A DNA stretch of 11,295 bases from Bordetella parapertussis (GTDB lineage Bacteria > Pseudomonadota > Gammaproteobacteria > Burkholderiales > Burkholderiaceae_B): contig CALQNE010000103.1 of assembly GCA_943331855.1 (NCBI GenBank), forward strand, positions 1-11,295, in the 5' to 3' direction. Below the pieces are notes generated by a model. It searched no databases and was not told the DNA's origin. It was given only the letters and a program-made list of their open reading frames with translations. This document shows positions 5,693 through 11,295 of the stretch, one piece after another; within the stretch, counting starts at the first letter, position 1, and each line of letters opens with the position of its first letter. The position numbers and the translations under genes are program-made.

Positions 5693-6694
5693 TCAGTCAA
5701 ATTTAATATTGGCAGCCTTAAGCACCACGGCCCATTTTTTGATTTCACTCATCGTCAAATCACCGAGGTCTTTTGGCGTGCCGGGGGCAGGCGATGCTCC
5801 TTGTTGGGCAAACTTCTCTTTTAACTCAGGCATGGCCAGGGCTTGATTCGTGGCCGCATTAAGGGCATCTATCACCGCAGTGGGCGTGCCAGTGGGTGTA
5901 AATAGTGCGAAGTACGAGCTCACGTTAAAGCCTGGGATACCCGCCTCGGCAATCGTGGGGATGTCGGGCAGAGCGGCAACCCGCGTTGAACCCGTGATGC
6001 CAAGCGCGCGTACATTGTTGGCCTTGATTTGCGCGATCGCGGTAGGTAAGTTGTCGAACATCATTTCGATGTGCCCGCCCATCAAATCCGCCATAGCTGG
6101 GGTACTGCCCTTGTAAGGGACGTGCACCATATTGACCTGCGCCATATAGTTAAAAAGTTCGCCAGCCATATGTAATGAAGACCCGGCACCTGCAGAGGCA
6201 AATGAAAGTTTACCGGGCTCTTTTTTAGCCAGAGCAATGAGCTCTTCAATATTTTGTGCAGGTAGTTTTTTGGTCACAATTAATACATTAGGTGCATGCG
6301 TTACCAACGCCACTGGTGCAAAATCACGCACAAAATCAAACGGCAATTTACGTTCAGCCGCCTGATTCACAGGATTGTTGAGCGAGCCTAAGTACAACGT
6401 TAAGCCATCGGGTGCTGAACGAGCGACCTCAGCCGCTGCGATATTGCCATTTGCGCCGGGCTTGTTTTCAACGATGACATTGGCCTGTAGGATTGGCCCG
6501 ATTTTTTCGGCAATGCTACGGCCGATACTGTCTGAGGTGCCGCCTGCCGGAAATCCAATCAATAAACGAATCGTCTTACCGGACAGTATGTTTGGTACGT
6601 TGACGGCTTGGGTGGTTTGCGCGGTCACGGTTAAGCTAAGCGCGCATAACACCATAGTCAGCAGGGAAGTGATCACACGTTGTTGAAAAAACAT
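5693..6694 (-). CDS. Bug/TctC-family periplasmic solute-binding receptor (Bug-2)
   Basis: A 333-residue receptor of the Bug family. Signal peptide with hydrophobic core at about 8-22 and likely cleavage after T-V-T-A (residue 25). Family marks: I-G-F-P-A-G-G-T-S-D (46-55), V-I-V-E-N-K-P-G-A-N-G (73-83), S-A-P-D-G-L-T (93-99), G-S-S-L-H-M-A-G-E-L-F (171-181), H-V-P-Y-K-G (191-196), M-M-F-D-N-L-P (211-217, Asp214) and I-P-T-I-A-E-A-G (245-252). The start is well supported by GGAG eight bases upstream (minus strand, 6703-6706). It is the last gene of the minus-strand run and starts 24 bases after the acyltransferase stop. It differs from the other two Bug proteins throughout, so it is probably an older paralogue with its own ligand rather than a recent tandem copy. 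Confidence 0.92.
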   Translation of the reverse strand: MFFQQRVITSLLTMVLCALSLTVTAQTTQAVNVPNILSGKTIRLLIGFPAGGTSDSIGRSIAEKIGPILQANVIVENKPGANGNIAAAEVARSAPDGLTLYLGSLNNPVNQAAERKLPFDFVRDFAPVALVTHAPNVLIVTKKLPAQNIEELIALAKKEPGKLSFASAGAGSSLHMAGELFNYMAQVNMVHVPYKGSTPAMADLMGGHIEMMFDNLPTAIAQIKANNVRALGITGSTRVAALPDIPTIAEAGIPGFNVSSYFALFTPTGTPTAVIDALNAATNQALAMPELKEKFAQQGASPAPGTPKDLGDLTMSEIKKWAVVLKAANIKFD

Positions 6695-6702
6695 TTTCAG
6701 GT

Positions 6703-6706
6703 CTCC
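6703..6706 (-). promoter_or_regulatory. Ribosome binding site of Bug-2
   Basis: GGAG read on the minus strand, eight bases before the ATG at 6694. It is among the best Shine-Dalgarno matches in the window and fixes the start. Having its own site suggests that Bug-2 is translated independently of the upstream acyltransferase. Confidence 0.6.
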
Positions 6707-6718
6707 AGGTTTTATTGT

Positions 6719-7855
6719 TTAGCGTGTTGAGAGGTGGCGCCCTAATTTGATCATGGGCTTTTCAACTGCGTAATAAATGATGGCCGAAAGCGCGATCGAG
6801 CCAAGCACAGACAACAGCAGATACACGCCGAGATGGGCATTAGCGAGCCACGGTAAACGATTGTCACGTAGCAGCGCAAACAGCGTGTAAAACACAATTG
6901 GATGGAACAGGTACATTGAATAGCTGATTTCGCCTAACCAAGTGGTGAAACGATTATTGATTTGTATTTTGGTCGACAACAAGATGAATAATCCAAGCCC
7001 GACAGACACTGGTAGTACAAACATGAATAATTTTGAGGCATACGCGCTTGGCAAATACGCGTAAAAAAACCAAGTGAGTAAGGGCGAGGCGCACACACCC
7101 AACGGAAACAAAATAAAAATGCCTAGCACCACGCCAGAGAAGCCCTTAGTGGGGTCAGCGCGGTCGCGATCATGCCAAGAGCGAAAAAGAGCCCCCCAAA
7201 ACATAATCGAAATAAACAGCCCGTATTCGGACAGGTAGTTTAGAAAGGGGCCCGAGCTTGCCGGATTCAGCCAGTGGGGATTGAGCAAATGCACGCACCG
7301 CGGAAGCACGGCAAAAATGATTGGCCCGCTAAATAGGCCCACCATCAACCAACGTGGTTGTTGTAGCACTCCCAGCGTGAACAGAAGCACACAGGCAATA
7401 TAAAAAATTAACTCAAGGCGTAGCGTCCAGTAAAGACCCATAACATCCTGTGCGCCGAATACGCTCTGAATCATCGTGAGGTTCAGCAACACCGTCTGTG
7501 TTGAAAAGGGCGTCATCAAGAACAGCCCAAGCAGGGCTGCGCCCACGACCGAAACCCAATAGGCCGGATACAGCCTAAAGACTCTGCGAATCAAAAAGAC
7601 TCGTAGTGCGTCTGGCTTAGTTTGGTTACCAATAGCCCGCAAACTTGAGGGAATCACAAAGCCGCTAATGGCAAAAAACAGGATGACTCCAACGCGTCCG
7701 GTGTCGATCGCTGCTGAAATTTTATAGAGCAGATCACCAGCAGGTGGCGTAGGCAATAGCCTGAAGGCGTCTGTGGCATGCAGCCAGATCACCAATAAAG
7801 CAGCAAGCCCACGCTGTGCATCGATATAACCAAACCGTAGAGGTGGAGCCGACAC
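6719..7855 (-). CDS. Acyltransferase family 3 membrane protein (OafA/NodX type)
   Basis: A 378-residue integral membrane acyltransferase with about ten membrane segments; the family moves acyl groups, often acetyl, onto surface sugars, lipopolysaccharide O-antigen, Nod factors or other acceptors. Diagnostic blocks: G-Y-I-D-A-Q-R-G-L-A-A-L-L-V-I-W-L-H (9-26, with the conserved His26), R-V-G-V-I-L-F-F-A-I-S-G-F-V-I (54-68), R-R-V-F-R-L-Y-P-A-Y-W (90-100), Y-W-T-L-R-L-E-L-I-F-Y (142-152), G-E-I-S-Y-S-M-Y-L-F-H (308-318) and the closing V-E-K-P segment (364-367). Full length for the family. The start is a GTG five bases after the Bug-3 stop with only a poor ribosome site; the next Met is far inside the conserved domain, so translation is probably coupled to Bug-3. 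Its place in a catabolic operon between two receptor genes is unusual; acceptor unknown. Confidence 0.9.
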   Translation of the reverse strand: MSAPPLRFGYIDAQRGLAALLVIWLHATDAFRLLPTPPAGDLLYKISAAIDTGRVGVILFFAISGFVIPSSLRAIGNQTKPDALRVFLIRRVFRLYPAYWVSVVGAALLGLFLMTPFSTQTVLLNLTMIQSVFGAQDVMGLYWTLRLELIFYIACVLLFTLGVLQQPRWLMVGLFSGPIIFAVLPRCVHLLNPHWLNPASSGPFLNYLSEYGLFISIMFWGALFRSWHDRDRADPTKGFSGVVLGIFILFPLGVCASPLLTWFFYAYLPSAYASKLFMFVLPVSVGLGLFILLSTKIQINNRFTTWLGEISYSMYLFHPIVFYTLFALLRDNRLPWLANAHLGVYLLLSVLGSIALSAIIYYAVEKPMIKLGRHLSTR

Positions 7856-7860
7856 CGGGC

Positions 7861-8859
7861 TTAGTCCGCCTTAATGTTGTTATCTTGAATCAGCTTGCCA
7901 TACAGTGCATATTGTTTTTGTGTTGCTTCGCCAAACTCTTGCGCGTTTGTGCCGCGAATCGTCACGCCAAGCGCAACCATGCGATCGCGTGTCTGTGGGT
8001 CTGCAAGAGCTTTCTTGATTTCAGCGTTTAATTTTTCAATGATGGGCTTTGGTGTACCTGCGGGTGCATTGATGGCAAACCACGAGTTAAAGAAAAAATC
8101 TTTGACTCCCGCTTGTACGACCGTTGGTACGTCTGGATACTGAGCGAGACGCTCAGGCGTTGATACTGCTAACAAGCGCAGCTTGCCCCCCTGGATCAAC
8201 GAGGTCACCGTACCCAAGCCTTGATAGGAAACATCGACTTGCCCTGCAGCGGCGGCCACGGCGGCTGGCGTGGCCCCTTTATATGGCACATGTACGATAT
8301 CGATACCCGTGCGCTGGGCAAAGAGCGCCATGGCAATATGCTGAGGGCTGCCACTGCCCCCTGAGCCATAGTTGATTTTGCCGGGACTTGCTTTGGCTGC
8401 AGCTATAAAATCGTTTAAAGTTTTATAGGGCGATTGATCCGCCACCACAATGCCCCACTCTATGGTCGCAACCAGAGAAATTGGATCAAAGTCTTTGAGC
8501 GCATTCCAGGGAATACTTGGATAAATATGTGGAATCATCGTCAGTACACTGTCGTTGACGCCACCAATCGTGTAACCGTCGGGGGCGGCCTTCGCTAAAC
8601 GATCGGCACCGATTAACCCTGATGATCCTGCTAAGTTTTCTATCACGATGGGTTGTCCCATATTTTGCGCCATCTTGGCGGTCAAAATACGCGCGGCACC
8701 ATCCACCGCACTGCCCGCTGCTAGCGGAACAATCATGCGAATGGGTTTGCTTGGGTAGAGCTCTTGCGCGTTCGTTGTGTGAAGTGAACCGAGCAAGAGC
8801 GAGGCAAAGAGAGCCGTCTGAATCAGGGATGTTGAAATTGTGCGCAGATGCATAGTCAT
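7861..8859 (-). CDS. Bug/TctC-family periplasmic solute-binding receptor (Bug-3)
   Basis: A 332-residue Bug-family receptor. Signal peptide with hydrophobic core at about 13-26 and probable cleavage after T-N-A (residue 31). Family marks: Y-P-S-K-P-I-R-M-I-V-P-L-A-A-G-S-A-V-D (35-53), V-I-E-N-L-A-G-S-S-G (72-81), A-A-P-D-G-Y-T (91-97), G-S-G-G-S-G-S-P-Q-H-I-A (165-176), H-V-P-Y-K-G (190-195) and V-P-T-V-V-Q-A-G near the final third. It departs from its two neighbours: the glycine loop has G-S-A-V-D instead of G-G-x-S/T-D, and Gln213 stands where they have Asp, suggesting a different ligand. Start choice: at the ATG at 8859 a GGA directly abuts the codon, whereas the in-frame ATG at 8853 (Met3) has that GGA at an ideal six bases, so the true start may be Met3. 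It lies 20 bases after ldh and 5 bases before the acyltransferase. Confidence 0.92.
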   Translation of the reverse strand: MTMHLRTISTSLIQTALFASLLLGSLHTTNAQELYPSKPIRMIVPLAAGSAVDGAARILTAKMAQNMGQPIVIENLAGSSGLIGADRLAKAAPDGYTIGGVNDSVLTMIPHIYPSIPWNALKDFDPISLVATIEWGIVVADQSPYKTLNDFIAAAKASPGKINYGSGGSGSPQHIAMALFAQRTGIDIVHVPYKGATPAAVAAAAGQVDVSYQGLGTVTSLIQGGKLRLLAVSTPERLAQYPDVPTVVQAGVKDFFFNSWFAINAPAGTPKPIIEKLNAEIKKALADPQTRDRMVALGVTIRGTNAQEFGEATQKQYALYGKLIQDNNIKAD

Positions 8860-8879
8860 TCCAAAAAGGTCAAGGCTTG

Positions 8880-9947
8880 TTAAACCACGAGCGGGGCAAT
8901 GCCTAATTCAGTGGCTAGAATGTTTAAATCCGCCACTAGCACAGGCGCAAGCGGGATACCTTGCGCAGTGTATGCGAGTCGTTTCGCATGACTTTGTTCG
9001 CCTGGTAACCATACGCGCTCAACGCCAGGCAGGCGTTCGCTTGCGCGAAGATCCTTGACGAGCTGATCGACAGAGGCTTTGAAAAAACCAGGCTCGCCAA
9101 AGGCTTTTAAATCAATCACCAAGATTGCCTGTCCCGTGTTGGTGGGGGTGACATGGTCTTTATTGAAATCAACGACGTCTTTGCCCATTGAGGCGCCTTG
9201 CAAGGTGCCGGCTAACAGCCCAACGATCAGCGCTAACCCGTACCCCTTGTGGCCGCCGATTGGCAATAAAAAGCCCTCGTCAGCGCGGTTCGGGTCTGTG
9301 AGTGGCTGCCCCTGTCGGTCAATCATCCAGCCTTCGGGCATGGTTTCACCACGTTTGGCCTTGGCTTTGACTTTGCCATAGGCGGCAACCGTGGTGGCCA
9401 TGTCAAGCACCACAGCGGGTTCGCTACCGGCGGGAATACCTGCTGCGATTGGATTGGTCGACAGCAGCATATCCATTCCGCCCCAGGGCGGTAAGTGGTT
9501 GGCATTACCCACCGCAAAGTACAAACCAATCATGTCATGTTCGATCGGCATGCGAGCATATAACGATGCAGGGCCTGCGTGATTACTGTTGCGTGTGCCG
9601 ACCCAGGCCACGCCCGCCTCAGCAGCCTTCTTGATGGCCAGCTCGACGGCATGCGACACCACCAGATGCCCCATCCCGTTATCACCATCCACCACCGCCA
9701 TGGCGGCCTTGTCTTGTACGACTTTGATTAGCGGGCTGATGTTGATGCCACCTGCACGAATACGCTTGACGTATTGCGGCAGGCGAATCACGCCGTGACC
9801 GTCTGAACCTTGTAAGTCGGCCTGCGCCATCAGTGAGGCAACTTTGTTTGCGTGTTCTGATGAAAGGCCGTTAGCTTGTAAGGCACGAGAAATAAAGTCT
9901 TTGAGTGCATCGAACTGTACGATGATTGAGGTATTGGTTTGAGACAT
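8880..9947 (-). CDS. Ldh-family NAD(P)-dependent 2-hydroxyacid (malate/lactate-type) dehydrogenase
   Basis: A 355-residue cytoplasmic oxidoreductase of the Ldh_2 family (COG2055), whose members interconvert 2-hydroxy and 2-oxo acids such as malate, sulfolactate, ureidoglycolate or 2,3-diketogulonate with NAD(P). Family marks: Q-G-S-D-G-H-G-V-I-R-L (46-56), the W-V-G-T-R-N-S-N-H-A-G block with the likely catalytic His123, L-L-S-T-N-P-I-A (161-168), L-D-M-A-T-T (181-186) and G-G-H-K-G-Y-G-L-A (231-239, with Lys234). Full length. The ATG at 9947 has no clear Shine-Dalgarno and begins 12 bases after the VOC gene stop, so translational coupling is likely. In this operon it would oxidise a hydroxy acid brought in by the receptors or released by a hydrolase (inference). 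The exact substrate cannot be told from sequence. Confidence 0.92.
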   Translation of the reverse strand: MSQTNTSIIVQFDALKDFISRALQANGLSSEHANKVASLMAQADLQGSDGHGVIRLPQYVKRIRAGGINISPLIKVVQDKAAMAVVDGDNGMGHLVVSHAVELAIKKAAEAGVAWVGTRNSNHAGPASLYARMPIEHDMIGLYFAVGNANHLPPWGGMDMLLSTNPIAAGIPAGSEPAVVLDMATTVAAYGKVKAKAKRGETMPEGWMIDRQGQPLTDPNRADEGFLLPIGGHKGYGLALIVGLLAGTLQGASMGKDVVDFNKDHVTPTNTGQAILVIDLKAFGEPGFFKASVDQLVKDLRASERLPGVERVWLPGEQSHAKRLAYTAQGIPLAPVLVADLNILATELGIAPLVV

Positions 9948-9959
9948 GTTGATTTTTTG

Positions 9960-10448
9960 TTAGTTGGTTTTTCCGGCGTCAGTCCACGCAGGCACGCGTC
10001 CGAGTTTTTCAGCTTCGTGCCACGCAAAGTTAAGTTCTACCTTAATCCCATTAATCGGTTCACGCATAAATAATTGATACAAATTTGAGTTATGGGCTTT
10101 ACGTTCGCTGAACTCAATGCCATTTTGAGTGAGCCGCTCTATAAATTCAGCTAAGCCATCGCAGTTTAAGCAGAGATGATCAATACGCCCAGAGCCCAGG
10201 GCGCCTGCAGCTGAATAATCAATATCTTTCTGGTCACTGGGCGTTTGTAAGTAGGTATCTTGGTGGGATGAGTGTCGCGCTTTGCCGATATGCAAGACAT
10301 CCTGATCGCCGATATAAAGCCAATACACCGGAAAGCCAAATTCTGGATGAAATCCATTGGTGAAGCCGAGATTTTTACAAAACCAATCACGCGTACCTTC
10401 AGGGTCGTGCGTCAGAATGAGTACATGCTCTAAAAATCTTAAACCCAT
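9960..10448 (-). CDS. VOC-superfamily metalloprotein (glyoxalase/dioxygenase fold)
   Basis: A 162-residue single-module protein of the vicinal-oxygen-chelate superfamily (glyoxalase I, extradiol dioxygenases, epimerases, fosfomycin resistance). Two beta-alpha-beta-beta-beta halves can be followed. The expected metal ligands are present: His8 (F-L-E-H-V-L-I), His53 (V-L-H-I-G), His91 (R-I-D-H-L-C-L) and Glu138 (K-V-E-L-N-F), so it is probably an active enzyme and not just a binding protein. The insert at about 57-86 between the halves is polar. No signal peptide, so cytoplasmic. The start is well supported by AAGGA six bases upstream (10455-10459). It follows the DctP gene by 30 bases and precedes ldh by 12, so it very likely acts in the same pathway, for example as a dioxygenase, lyase or isomerase on a carboxylate; which reaction cannot be decided here. 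Confidence 0.85.
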   Translation of the reverse strand: MGLRFLEHVLILTHDPEGTRDWFCKNLGFTNGFHPEFGFPVYWLYIGDQDVLHIGKARHSSHQDTYLQTPSDQKDIDYSAAGALGSGRIDHLCLNCDGLAEFIERLTQNGIEFSERKAHNSNLYQLFMREPINGIKVELNFAWHEAEKLGRVPAWTDAGKTN

Positions 10449-10454
10449 GGTGTG

Positions 10455-10459
10455 TCCTT
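10455..10459 (-). promoter_or_regulatory. Ribosome binding site of the VOC gene
   Basis: AAGGA read on the minus strand, six bases before the ATG at 10448; a near-consensus Shine-Dalgarno at ideal spacing that fixes this start. Confidence 0.65.
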
Positions 10460-10478
10460 GTATAAAAAGCGGTCGTGA

Positions 10479-11295
10479 CTAGGATGTCAGTGCGTCAAGA
10501 TAATGTTGCACAATTAGACGAGAGAGTTTGGAGCGTTCGCGCTCAACAATATATACCGTGGCAGCGCGCATCTCGGGTAAATCCAGCGCCGAAGTCAACA
10601 CAATTTGTACGCCCTGTTGAGAAAGGGTTGTTTGTAATTCGAAATCTTGCTGGGCGGCACGTAGTCGCTGTTGTTGCGTCACGATGGTGGCGGCTTCCTG
10701 AAGGATTTGCTGCTGCTGCGATGATAGTGATGCAAACCAGGGCCGATGACACACCAAGAGCAGCACACCAAAAAAATGTCCCGTTAAACTCAGGTAAGGA
10801 TGGTGCTGATAAATCTTAAAATTGTTGTAGTTGGTTAAAGGATTTTCTTGAGCCTGCACTTCGCCAGAGCGAATCACGCGCATCAAGGCGCTGACATCGG
10901 TTGTAACGGCCTTAAAGCCCAGCGCTTCAAGAGACTCGCGATAGATTGCACTATCAAGTGTGCGGATTGTCAGGCCTTGGCGATCTTCGGGTGCAAGCAA
11001 GGGCCGAATCCCATTAGAAATATGTCTAAAGCCATTGTCCCAAAAGCCCAATACTCGATAGCTTGAATGCTGCTCAAGTGTGCCGCTCAAAAGTTGGCCC
11101 GCAGTGAGATCGAGCGCTTGTAACGCTTGCGCACGTTCGGTCACCGTAAACGGCAGATCCAGTACCGCTAAGTCGGGCGCGTGCGCCGTTAAATAACCAG
11201 ATGCGACGTAACAAAGTTGGCGTTTGCCAGTATTGACGCTTTCAAAGAGCTGTCCGGCAGTCTCACCGTGTGCGGTCACGTCAAGCGTTGTTTGA
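10479..11295 (-). CDS. TRAP transporter solute-binding protein, DctP family (N-terminus outside window)
   Basis: The reading frame stays open to the right edge (five more codons beyond the GTG at 11279), so the gene is truncated at its 5' end by the window; the signal peptide and first lobe are missing. Counting from that GTG codon, family marks are A-V-L-D-L-P-F (38-44), W-D-N-G-F-R-H-I-S-N (80-89), P-E-D-R-Q-G-L-T-I-R (97-106, with Arg106 at the position of the conserved carboxylate-binding arginine of DctP proteins), and S-G-E-V-Q-A-Q-E-N-P (138-147). The C-terminal third has a Gln-rich helix around 184-210. TRAP receptors bind organic acids in the periplasm and hand them to a DctQM permease. 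None follows this gene; the next genes are VOC and ldh. Partners, if any, lie upstream of the window. First visible gene of the probable operon. Confidence 0.87.
   Translation of the reverse strand, partial: QTTLDVTAHGETAGQLFESVNTGKRQLCYVASGYLTAHAPDLAVLDLPFTVTERAQALQALDLTAGQLLSGTLEQHSSYRVLGFWDNGFRHISNGIRPLLAPEDRQGLTIRTLDSAIYRESLEALGFKAVTTDVSALMRVIRSGEVQAQENPLTNYNNFKIYQHHPYLSLTGHFFGVLLLVCHRPWFASLSSQQQQILQEAATIVTQQQRLRAAQQDFELQTTLSQQGVQIVLTSALDLPEMRAATVYIVERERSKLSRLIVQHYLDALTS

Noticed and set aside
6375..6686. Plus-strand frame of 103 codons opposite Bug-2.
   Set aside because: It is antisense to the signal peptide and first domain of a clear receptor, with no family resemblance and no ribosome site that I can see.
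3481..8859. Bug-1, Bug-2 and Bug-3 as a recent tandem duplication or repeat unit.
   Set aside because: They differ at many positions, signal peptides are unrelated, and nucleotide stretches are not shared beyond short motif codons; they look like old paralogues.
10475..10819. Plus-strand frame of 114 codons opposite the DctP gene.
   Set aside because: The opposite strand carries recognisable DctP motifs; this frame has low-complexity Arg/Ala/Val content and looks like a shadow.
1..11295. CRISPR arrays, transposases, tRNA/rRNA genes, integrase or toxin-antitoxin modules.
   Set aside because: None found: no regularly spaced repeats, no recombinase-like proteins and no RNA-gene signatures by reading.

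Overview
The window looks like chromosomal DNA of a betaproteobacterium, most likely Burkholderiales (Alcaligenaceae or Comamonadaceae relatives). The main reason is three separate Bug-family (TctC-like) periplasmic solute receptors within 5.4 kb, a family strongly expanded in that order. Base composition looks moderate, roughly half G+C by eye. I see no tRNA, rRNA, CRISPR array, insertion sequence or prophage gene.

Left part (1-3471), housekeeping plus unknowns. The window opens inside the C-terminus of a probable RIO1-like serine protein kinase (+). It is followed by a long-type branched-chain amino acid aminotransferase, ilvE (+). Facing ilvE tail to tail is an unrecognised 172-residue Gln-rich protein (-). 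That gene is divergent from a 460-residue multi-pass membrane protein (+) resembling an uncharacterised, GT-C-like family. The 117-bp divergent gap between these two is AT-rich and carries spaced short repeats around overlapping -10-like boxes.

Middle part (3481-5665), a divergent pair. A Bug receptor (-) and a COG3618-type amidohydrolase (+) share a 154-bp promoter region.

Right part (5693-11295), a minus-strand run with gaps of 5 to 30 bases that is probably one operon. In transcription order it encodes a TRAP receptor of the DctP family (N-terminus outside the window), a single-domain VOC metalloprotein, an Ldh-type NAD(P)-dependent 2-hydroxyacid dehydrogenase, a Bug receptor, an acyltransferase-3 membrane protein and another Bug receptor.

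Working together (inference): high-affinity capture of one or more organic acids by four receptors from two unrelated superfamilies, then hydrolysis of a lactone or ester-like bond (amidohydrolase), oxidation of a 2-hydroxy acid (Ldh) and a metal-dependent step (VOC). No TctA/TctB or DctQ/DctM membrane subunits are in the window, so the receptors are orphans here and either borrow permeases or have them further upstream. The substrate cannot be read from the sequence. Nothing here is a clear-cut new system. The most interesting items are the mixed DctP/Bug catabolic operon with an embedded acyltransferase, the altered strand-8 motif of the amidohydrolase, and the repeat-flanked divergent promoter near 2023-2099.
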